DNA of 64,000 nt. Source: Cardiocondyla obscurior. Taxonomy: Eukaryota; Arthropoda; Insecta; Hymenoptera; Formicidae. Location: contig NC_091889.1 of NCBI RefSeq assembly GCF_019399895.1, positions 124,001-188,000 of the forward strand, read 5' to 3'. Shown here piece by piece: positions 26,801-36,672 of this stretch (position 1 is its first letter; every line of letters begins with the position of its first letter). A model generated the notes under the pieces. The model ran no database searches, was not told the origin of the DNA, and saw only the letters and a program-made list of their open reading frames with translations. A program made the position numbers and the translations under genes.

Positions 26801-29800
26801 GCGCGCGCGCGTGCACGCACGCACGCACGCATGTGGAACGAGTCATACGACCTTTTTACACATACCTGTATTTATCTGATATAATCGTCGAGATATATTT
26901 GTACTATCGAGCGATCATTGCCGAGTGCTTCGTTCCGTGTATTCAGGCGGCGAGCGTTGCGGACGCTTCGAAATCAGATGATGATCGTTAATTATTCATT
27001 AGAAATTGATACGAGGTTTATTCGCGGTTGTAAACAAGGTAAATTTAACTTACGCTACGAAACTTACGCATTTTTTTTTTTTCTGTATAGAAAAACAGAT
27101 GTTAGAAAAGTTGTAACATCGCGTACTCCTGTAAAGCTCCATTTCCGAAGTGACGTCTTGTTTGGCTTGCGTCTACGAGTCCTGTTAATCTCAATCGCGT
27201 CGTTCGGACACGATGTTCTATCTCTAAGAATAATGCGCGTCAGCTGATTCGGTTCATCCGTATGAATGAACGAGCGGCTTGCCAACTGTGATACGGCTCA
27301 TCAATCATGTCTTGGCGGGTTCTGAAAAGACGAAAAAAAAAAAAAAAAGGAATTAGAAAGGAAAAGACTGGGAGGGAAAAAAAAACGTGCTGTTTCGCGA
27401 GATTGTTGCCGGTCTCGAGGGACACTGTTTGTAGTGGAACCGATCGACGAGGCGAGAATCCAGGCGTGCTTCTCGGGCGGCTTCCGACGATCCCGACCGG
27501 CCCAGCCGCGAGGGTTTTATTCAATTAATTCGCGTCGCCGAGGAACACGCGATCCAACCGCGACGGAACACGTCCTAGGGGGTTTCGGCTCGCAGTTGGC
27601 ACACGTGCGCAGGTAGAGTGCGGTTTTTGCTGGGCCGATGGTGGTGGTGGCGGCGGCGGCGACGGCGACGACGGTGATGGCGATGGTGGTGGTAGCAACG
27701 ACGACCGCGGCGGTGGTTTTTTGCGCCAACCGCGAGGTCTAGTGGCTTTTTCCCTTCTTTTCTTTGGTACCCACCCGTGGCAGAAGGAAGGGAGAATGGC
27801 GGGCGAGGGAGGGAAAGGTGAAAGAAAGAGCGCGGCGTCGAAGAGAAAGAGAGAAGAGATAACGCAACGCCGCCGCCGCCGCCGCGAAAAAAAGAAGGGA
27901 AGCCGGGCGTGAAGGGAAAGAGAAAGAGAAAGAGCGATCGGACCGCTGCTCCGCTCCTTCCAGCTGGCCTGGCACGAAGGAGGCCTTGTCGCGCGGCTGC
28001 TCGTTCGGTCAATGTCTTCTCTTTCTTCCTCGCTCGCTCCCTTCTCTCGCTGCCTTCTTCTCTCTTTCGCTCGCTCTTATCCTTCGTCCTTCCCGCCGTC
28101 CCTTCGTGCCTCTTTCTCTCGTCCCTCCGCTCCCCGCTCTCTTTCATCGTTCCTCCCCACCCGGTCGTGCTCCCGTGCTGCATCGCGCACACGAGACACG
28201 GGTGCCTGCGAAATCTCTCTGTCATCTTGCGAACGAACGCCCGTCCGCGGCCAGAATTATCCCGTGCCTGCGCGATCGTGAAAAATCAGTCCGTCGCGCC
28301 CGAGACGCTGCCGTCGCCGCCCGTCGTCTCCGTCGGCGGCCGGATCCGGTGCCGCGGATAACCGGTGACATTGCTTCGGCCGAAGAACGCGGCGCGTACG
28401 GAAATGTGTATCGCGGTTTGAAGGCCCGTTCCGTGGGCAAGGAGGAGGCGTTCTCGTTCGAGCTTTTTCCGCCGGCGGCCGCGCGCAACAGCGTGAAAGT
28501 TCCGCGATCGTACGCCGCGGACTCCTCGGCGCTCGCTCTCGCTCTCTCCTGCCTCGACCTGCACGTCGTCGATGACGTTCCCGATGCCGTCATCCGCGTT
28601 GACGCCGTCCACATCGTTGCTCTCGTAACCGGGCTCCGTTTTATCTCGCCGGGTGTTTACGTGACAGGGTGCGCGCGTACCGCGGTGCGTGCGCGCGGCA
28701 GTGCGGTGGTGCCTCGCGATCGCGCGTCTCGGCGGGAGCATGGCTCTCGGCGACGTCGTTGTCATCGCCACCGAACGTTAGAAGCGGCGGGCGCGAAGAA
28801 TGAAACTCGACACCGCGGTCTCCCGGGCGAGATAAGCGGCTGCTGCGGCGGCCTGGCCCGATCGCGGCGACGCTTCGCCGTTTATCGTGACCGCAGGTGG
28901 GCGCATTTTCCGTATACTCGCGAGGGAAACGATTTAAACGCACAACTTCGTCTAATTTAGATTAATAAACATGGTGCGCGTACTATAGCTCTCCCTCTAA
29001 AAAAATTTTTTTTTTTTTTTTAATAGCGACGGCGACGTTTCCACAGATTTTTGGCTACTTACGTCATAAATTCAGATAATGCAAATAAAACCTCTTGCTA
29101 AATGTGAAATTAAAATTTACAACGATATAGATTTTTATATATAATGTGACTGCCGTAACAATATGATTGAACACAATACAAAGAACTACATATATAAAAT
29201 ATTTGCTTCTGTATAAGATTTTTTAATGTGTTTAATGTGTGCACAGCACGCACACATATATGTATATTTTGTATAGATGGGTGAGTGCATAAGTCTTATA
29301 CATGTTTTCTTTGTTTGCAGAGTGCAATAAAGTTAGCTGGTAAAAATAATGTCAAGAAGCTGCAGTCGCTATCAATAGTGGAGGAAAAACCAAAGGTGGA
29401 TACGGGACAGAATAACAGGCACAACGAGCATCACATCAAAAACAATTTCAAGCACAACCATTACGTACATAATTCCATACTGACACCCTCGACGCTAAAC
29501 CAGGTAATTGAATGATCTTAATTAAATCGCGTCAAGAGTTAATTTCAGTGACATATGTCGGTGAGAATGTGATAGATGTGACCAGTGATATATCGCAAAT
29601 TCGTTTTGCAGGGCCTAGATGCAGGTACAAGCGACGATAGTGGTAGAGCGTCTGAACAATTGCATGGCCCTGGTATACCTAGGGATTACCAGGACGCAGA
29701 CAGTTCTAGGGACCATCTCAGCGATGTAAGTCTTGTGTGCTGTAATTACATTATTTAAAATATATGCAACGAATATTTCATGTTTTTAAAATGTGACGGC

Positions 29801-32800
29801 CCCTCGTTTAATTGATCAATGTTTTTTATGAGCAATAAAAAATTATTACAATTTATTCACACTCGCTCTTCTTTTATAATACAGGCTAGCAGTCATTGCA
29901 GTTCGGGTAAAGGTTATATCGTAAGTATCTGCATATTCCAGTCATATGTATAATGAAAAGATTGCAAGTTAATTTTTATATTATAGTAATAAGTGTGACG
30001 ATATATTAATTTATTATTTCGTCGTTTCAGTGTGATAGTGAAGGAGAAGACGATAAGGTACGCACGTTTACTTTAAATACTTGAACATTTTGCAAAAAAA
30101 AAAAATAATAAAAATTTAATTTGTTTTATTAATTTATTATCTTTACATTACAGGGTTCGGATGCCGAATCTACAACCTTTGAATCTCCTACCCCACCACC
30201 TCTCACACGTAAATGTAAGTAATACTTTTGGAAACGAAAAATATAATTATTAATTATAAAAAATATAATAATTAATTACAAATAACGTTGTTGTTAATTT
30301 ATATCTGCGTAATGTCTTGTCTCTAATTTTCTCTTTTTGCTTTTAGACGAGTTGCCGTCTTCTTCGCCACACGTTTTACCACCCACAAACGGGGCAGGCG
30401 GATCTCCACCGGACACGGGTGGTCAAACTTCTAATTCAGCAACGATTGCTATTGCGGCTATACCACCTCCTGTGCCTGCATCTGCACCAGTTCCAACAGC
30501 GCCGAGTCCTCCCAGCCCTACGTTGCCTCCACACATATCCCAGCCTCCTGTAAGTAACTAAGCGTCGCAAAAAAACCAACTTTTTTTCTTCTGAACGCAG
30601 AAAAGAAAGTAACATTTGTTGTTAATGTATTTCAGATGACTAGTCCTTTGGCAGCGAATCCACGTGCAATAGCTCCGCAACAGCGGCCAGCTTCCCCTGC
30701 TTTGCTACCACCCTCCTTATCCCAACAACCTCACACTACGATACCTGCATTACATCCACCGATTGGGCCTCTCGTTTCGAGTCATACAACTAGTCCAGCA
30801 GTAGCCAGTTTAGGTGTTACGCCGGCAGCACCATCGAACGGAGCAGCCACCACGAGTTATCCACCGCCAATTCCTATAGCCGCATATCCGCAAACGCAAC
30901 CATCGTACCCACCGCTCTATACTCCGTACAACGCTTTAAATCACAGCCCGTATCTTCCACCTGCGGTGCCATCCCCTTCTCACTCTGTTTCATCACGCGC
31001 TGACGTGGTAAGTTACACGCACTGTATTTTATACTATTGACTACTTTTAATTATGTCACTAATGAATATTATTTACTTTAAGTATAAAATTCTGAATTTT
31101 TATGACGAGAATAATAATTATATTTTAGAGAGGGAGTAGAGCTTCCCCTTGTACCAACATAAGTAAGCAGACTATAGGAAATAACCTCGCGAGTCACAAT
31201 AATACTCCACTGAGCGCTGCCACTACAACATGCGTGTCCACTATAACTAATACAGTTACCACGGCAAATACAATCGCTCATAGAGACATGGTGGCCTGCA
31301 GTTTATCCGGACGAAACAATAACTCTCCACGTGGACATAGTCCGAATCGAGAACGAGATAGTTACAGGTAAAATATTTTCTTCTGATCGCAGCATAATGA
31401 CCATATTTATTAAAATTGAATAATTCGATAATTAATAATATCGAACATTTCTAATAATTGTAATGTTTGTTACAGCAGTAACGTGAGTAGTCTAAGCCGA
31501 GGCAGCATAACGCCTGTTAGTGTGCCAAACACCTCATCTCCAGCCAATTCTAGTCTACCTGCATACACCAAGTCACAAGGTTGGATTAGGTAAGCTCGAG
31601 CAAGTTAAAATTTTTTAATAAAATTTTAATAAAAAATAAATTAATTTTGTAAATAAAAATAAAAAAAAATTTAATAAAAGTAAAGCGCAAAAACAATAAT
31701 ATTTTATTACCAAAAATAGTAGCAACGCAGCTTCCCAGCTGTCTCCAGCAACAGTTACATCTGTTCCGAGGCCAACTCCACCACCAGTGCCGCTCGGCAT
31801 ACACACGTTTCCGCCACCGATGTTTGCAGCGCCTTTACCACCACCAGTGTCTAGTTCAAGCCCGCATACTTCACTGCCATCGCTTCCTCCACCGACGACT
31901 AATCCCAATCCATTTTCCGCAGAGTCTCTGTTTCAAACAAGTAAGCTTATAATCTGACTTTCTTTAATACGGTGTATTCTACGTGATTATAGACAGACAA
32001 TAAATGCACTAACCAAAAAGAAGGGGTGACACATGTTGCAGGTCAAGCAGAGGCTCTTTTAAGGAGAGAACTCGATAATAGATTCTTAGCATCTCAAGAC
32101 AGAAATGTTGGAGTTGGAGTGGCAAATTTGGGTCCACCGGCATATCTTCGAACAGAAATGCATCATCATCAGCATCAACATACTCATGTACATCAACACA
32201 CAACACCGTTGTTGCCAACAGCTGCAGCGTCAACGCTTTTTCCACCTCCAATTGTAAGAAATAAAAAAAATTAAATTAAATTAATGTATTGCATTTGTCA
32301 ACATTAAATTATTTAACATGAATTGATGTTAAACAAAATGTCTTTTAATAGTTTAAGGACATTCCAAAATTGGGAGGAGTCGAATCGCCATTTTTTCGTG
32401 GAAATTTAAACCTTTCTGGTTATTCTGGTTTTAATACTGGTCTTCTTCATCCTGGAATTGGTCCGCCTTCGACACCTTTCGTGCCACCTAATCATTTGAC
32501 TCCGTTTGCGCCAAAGGTACTTTTATATAAAAGAAAATTTTTAATAATTTTTTTACATTTTCTAAATGTTCAAACATTTGATTTTTAATCCAGAAAAGTG
32601 GAAAATGGAATGCAATGCATGTGCGCATTGCGTGGGAAATATATAATCATCAACAAAAGCAACAGGCTGAAGCTAAAGCAGGAAGTGTCGTTAGTACCAA
32701 AACTGAGTTATTGAGACCGCCGGGCCATCTTTATCCAGGGGGACCAGCCAGTAGTCTTGGACTCGGTGCACCATCAATGGCACCTCCGTTTCCTACTAAC

Positions 32801-34228
32801 ATGCCGTCTGCCCATCCTGCACCCCCTCCATCTCATCCTGTCGGTTTTCTGTCTACAACGGCCTCACATTTAGGTAATAGAGGTAACAAACATTCACATT
32901 CATTCTCATTTGCACGCATTCACATTTATAAATACAGTGCAGTAAAAACTGCAATATCATTTTTAATTTTATTTGCATTATAATTTTTTGTTTTACAGGA
33001 GCAGGAATATCTCCTTTCGGAAGATATCCTTCAACGTTTGCTACAACAAATCCTAATTTTCCAAATCTCTCAACTTTTCCGCCTAGAGAAATGCCACCTT
33101 TAGGTGGATTAGGTGCGGTGCATGATCCATGGCGAGGGTACGTATATTAAATATTAATTATCTACATTTTTATTGTGCGCATACTTTTCACCGGCACACA
33201 TATATGTAAAATTCAGATTACAACGTGCTACTACTGGATTTCCGCAAACTACTGTTTCATGGGGTTTGAAACCGGAACCTCCAGCGATAGATAGGCGCGT
33301 TGAGTTGGAGGAACGGGAGCGCGAGCGAGAGCGGGAAAGAGAACGCGAGCGAGAGCGTGAACGTGCCGAACGGGAACGCGAGCGTATTAGACGTGAAAGA
33401 GAACGAGAGAGGGAAAGAGAAGAGCAACAGCAACGCGAGAGGGAAAGACGAGAGCGCGAGAAAGAAGAGAAAAGAAAGCATGAAGCAGCCGAACGAGAGC
33501 GAGAAAGACGCGACAAGGAACGCCGTGAAATGGAAAGGCGTGAAATGGAACGTGAGAGACTACTTCACCAGAATCGACCTCATATGATTTCCCGAGATCG
33601 TTCGCCACTTAGGAACGGCTCGGCACCTTTGGATACCGGGGAAGTGCGTGTAAAGGAGGAACCACGTAGCAAAGACGACGAAGTTGTAATGCTTCCACGA
33701 CCGCCAGTACCCGGCCCCGGAACGACAGGGTCCGCACCAGGACCTGGACCAAATCCACTGCCTGATCCAAGATCTACATACCATCATCCACATCCACATG
33801 CTTATCTTACAAGGCATCCACACAGTATGCCTGCTTCACATTCTATGCCGCGTAGCATGCTTCCCACTTTAAGCGCACATCCAATGCAACATTTTCCACC
33901 GCCATCTGCGCCTACCGGTCAACCGGGAGCTCCTTGGCCGAGCGATCCTTTCCGAGAGTACCGGTTCGACACATTGCAACAGTTACGATATAACCCATTA
34001 GTGGCGGCGTTCAGAGCCGAAGAAGAGGAACGGGCGAAATTGTATGCCGGTTATGGTGCGCCGTCGGTAAATACACTCAGGAGTAAGGATCCTAGTCCAG
34101 GTCCGCTCAGCAATTTACATATGCATCACAGAGCAGGACCAGGCCCAGGAGTACCGACACGTCCGCTTGAAAACACTCTTATGCATGCGGATATTCACAA
34201 GAAAGAGGACGGATCGCAGTCTCGATGA
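8856..34228 (+). CDS. AUTS2-family protein (insect tay counterpart), 16 coding exons
   Basis: The predicted product is 1262 aa, a nuclear transcription/chromatin regulator by family knowledge (AUTS2 acts with variant PRC1). Exons: 8856-9266, 29321-29503, 29612-29725, 29885-29920, 30031-30057, 30154-30214, 30347-30549, 30636-31007, 31129-31367, 31476-31589, 31720-31940, 32042-32253, 32352-32516, 32594-32873, 32999-33137, 33217-34228; all junctions are GT-AG and keep phase. The N-terminus has a basic segment, a Q-run and the family motif EEDIIDGFA. Exons 4-5 encode the AUTS2-like GYxCDSxxxxDDK segment. Residues 693-700 read PAYLRTEM, followed by an H/Q-rich run (701-713). Residues about 789-808 read GKWNAMHVRIAWEIYNHQQK, nearly identical to human AUTS2. 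About 955-1048 is an Arg-Glu repeat. ATG 8856 has A at -3 and G at +4, and an in-frame stop lies upstream at 8769. FBRSL1/FBRS are the sister vertebrate genes, so AUTS2-family is the safe level. Confidence 0.93.
9267..27559 (+). other. AUTS2 intron 1, main part
   Basis: No coding exon can be supported in this stretch. It is CpG-retaining DNA with homopolymer T and A runs (for example 12139-12171, 12628-12647, 21690-21718), short CT tracts (20248-20266, 21613-21650) and many homeodomain-type TAATTA/ATTAAT words. The longest open frames (for example the minus-strand one over 18785-19399) show no family resemblance. A very long first intron is also typical of vertebrate AUTS2, where it holds enhancers. 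The same role here is inferred. Confidence 0.6.
26798..26831 (+). repeat. (GC)n followed by (CACG)n microsatellite
   Basis: An alternating GC run passes into CACG tetranucleotides within AUTS2 intron 1. A similar (GCAC)n tract lies near 24833-24870. Both are alternating purine-pyrimidine and potentially Z-forming. Confidence 0.75.
27560..28960 (+). promoter_or_regulatory. GC/CpG-rich island inside AUTS2 intron 1; possible internal promoter
   Basis: This block is GC-rich, with GGN runs at 27636-27720, CT-rich stretches at 28010-28160 and dense CpG. It looks like the 5' region at 6.2-8.9 kb. A good donor, CAG|GTGGGC, closes it at 28896/28897, only 424 bp before coding exon 2. The ATGs near that donor (28403, 28740, 28800) each hit a stop within 14 codons. 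If a first exon starts here it is noncoding, and translation would need a downstream ATG such as the one opening exon 8 at 30636. Shorter C-terminal AUTS2 isoforms from internal promoters are known in vertebrates. The open frame over 27986-28960 is not considered coding. Confidence 0.45.
28961..29320 (+). other. AUTS2 intron 1, 3' end
   Basis: This is AT-rich intron sequence with a T-run near 29007 and the acceptor TTTGTTTGCAG ending at 29320. Composition switches from CpG-rich to AT-rich almost exactly at the start of this segment. No other feature is seen. Confidence 0.7.
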
Positions 34229-36239
34229 TACATCGCTCCGGCGTCCTCGGTTTCTGCGAGCGAACGCACTGATGGGCCGACTTTTTGAGCACCTTACTCA
34301 GTTAACACTCGAAGCTCGGTGCTGATATTTTGCTAACAGAGAAGAAGCGTTATTTAAAAATAAATAAATAAAAAATGTATATAGATATTATATAAATATA
34401 TAATATTTATAGTTATCGCTAAAGAAAAACGGAAATGCGTAGAACTATGTGAAAACATAACGAAGATGCCTTGTTATTAATGCTGGTGTTCCATCAATAT
34501 CGGCATCTGAAAATAAATGACGTTTCGTGAAGAAATTACGGAGGCATCGCTGATGTATCACAAATAATTACGCTGTCGTTATGTGATTTCTGCAGTTTCA
34601 GTGATCTGACTGTCTGTAGTGATAACGAGCTCTAATTATTACGACGATAACTATGCGTACATTTTAAAAAGTATCGTGTGTAATATTAATAGTTATCATA
34701 GAACGTGAGGCGATGGCTACGTAAAAAAAAAAAAAAAAAAAAAGAATCCAAGTTAGGAAAAAGAATTAAGCGGATCTCTATTATTATTCAAAAATTATTT
34801 AATTATTTATTTATTACGACGTATAAACGGACTTGAATCTCTACTATGACGTACAAGTACGTAAAATTTGTTCTTATTTAAATAATGTGTAATATACAAA
34901 TGATCGAATGTAAATTTTACTTAGATTTTAATTTGTATATTAGAAACGGTAGAAAAAGAGGAGAGTGTTAAAATGAAGTGTTCTTTGGCTTTCGGCGGCA
35001 CATGCTTCTTTCATTTGCATGCTGGCTAAAAGCACTCTCGTGCTTTCCTGTGATATAAAAAAGAAAAACTTTATTAAAATAGTTTATTGATTTATTTATC
35101 TCAAAAAAAAAATTAAAAATGCAAATAAAATCAAACTGTTTTTAATAAAATTTTAACAATTAGATCATTATTTGTTTTAGAAAAAAAAAACAGGATGACG
35201 CGTGATATACCAGCAGTTTGTCCGTGCCAAAGTGCTTGAATCAAAGAATGTTTGATAATGTGCATAAGCTTATGCATATCATTCGAAGTCTGTTTTTTAC
35301 ATATTTCCAAAAATTAAAATTATGGCATTTTTATTCTTCTCTTTTAATCATTGTTTTAATTATCAGCCATATACGTCGTTGTGTTACCAGAGAGCCAATT
35401 ATGAGATCTCCTAAAAGTTCTGTGCCATGGACCAGGTTACGTTTGAATATCTCTGGTGCCTCAAAAGAAAAACGTGATTTTTCTGAATATTCGAAATAAT
35501 TCTCACTCTGTTTCGTTTGTATTGTAAAATTACAGTAAAATTGTATATTATATAATTAACAACTATACACACGCAGTTTAAAAATTGTAGATATTTTTCA
35601 TCGACGCAAAGTTACAATGTGATGCAATGTTTTTGTTCATGTAGATATCGCGAAATATAAAAAAAAGGATTTTGTGTGAATAGGTTTTTTCTAAACTGAT
35701 TCTTTGTAAAAGGATCTAATAATCATAGTTTCTATCAATCTTGTTGTTTTCAATATTCTTACCAATCCTATATAAGATGGTACATAATATGTGAACAATT
35801 TTTGAAATATATTTATATATTTATCTCTTTTTATAATTTATAAATGTGTGAATTATATGTATATGTATGTATATAAGAAGGGACAAAAAAAAAAAGAGTA
35901 AAGATAAAAAATTAATGATGTTTTCTGATAAAGTCGAACAAAGAGAAAGATTCAGATATTGTATTTGTTATTCAAAAATGGACTCCAAATCTTTCATATA
36001 CACGAAACGGGAACAAGTCCTTTCATCAATGAATGCACGACGTTACTTTCGTATACGAAATTTTTTTTGCACAGTTCGAGAATACAACTCTACCATCGTA
36101 GGTGCCTGCAAGACCGATGGGTGCTAGTATCGCGCGAGGTTGGTACCGCTAAAAATGGTCTCATCTTTATTGAGAGAGAAATCGAACTTGACGTTCGGGT
36201 CTCTCGCCTGACTTCTCGTCTTTGTCGGAAGATTTAGAA
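34229..36239. other. AUTS2 3' UTR and intergenic spacer to EHBP1
   Basis: AT-rich sequence without a recognisable gene. The proximal part is the AUTS2 3' UTR. The open frames at 35218-35499 and 35867-36127 are short, lysine/phenylalanine-rich and match nothing known. There is a long A-run near 34723-34743. Confidence 0.6.
34359..34372 (+). terminator. AUTS2 candidate poly(A) signals
   Basis: Three overlapping AATAAA hexamers (34359, 34363, 34367) lie about 130 bp after the stop codon. Further AATAAA sites occur downstream (for example near 34512), so longer 3' UTRs are possible. Confidence 0.5.
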
Positions 36240-36672
36240 ACGACCCCCCGGGTGAGAGCCGTGCAGCCGAGGTCGGGGCTGTCGGGAGTCGTCTCGGCGT
36301 ATTTCAACGTGTGTGTGTGCGCGCGCGCGGACGATGACAGTCCGTTCGCCGTGCGGGGAACGTTGGGAGCGCGCGTGAGCCGAGAGGAAGACCCGTCCGT
36401 CCGTCCGTCCGTCGAACCATATGATCGTAGTCCCCGCCGAGGAGCGCGCGTCGTGGTAAAAACGTCGTCGGTTTCCGGGAAGCGCGGTCGCTTGCTCTCT
36501 GTGCCCCGCCGTGGCCGACCTTAGTCCTCGGCTCGAGGTCTCGCGCGTGCGACTCGCGGAAATGACAAAGCGCTCCTGGCTCGCGCGTCGGCAGTAAAAG
36601 AGAGACTCCAGTTTCTCGATCGCGGTAATCCCGAGTCCCGACAGTCCCGAGCGGGGCTAATCGCCGTCAGAC
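36240..36672 (+). promoter_or_regulatory. EHBP1 promoter / 5' UTR, CpG-rich
   Basis: A compact CpG-rich island lies in AT-rich surroundings and runs directly into the EHBP1 start codon. It includes a (CCGT)n microsatellite and a GTGTGTGTGCGCGCGCGCG alternating run near 36310. It most likely holds the transcription start and 5' leader. Confidence 0.6.
36393..36413 (+). repeat. (CCGT)5 microsatellite
   Basis: About five tandem CCGT units lie within the EHBP1 5' region. Confidence 0.8.

Noticed and set aside
27986..28960. 324-codon plus-strand open frame in AUTS2 intron 1
   Set aside because: It lies in GC-rich DNA where stops are rare, other frames are also open, the composition is low-complexity Arg/Ser/Ala, and its frame at the 28896 donor does not match the phase of exon 2.
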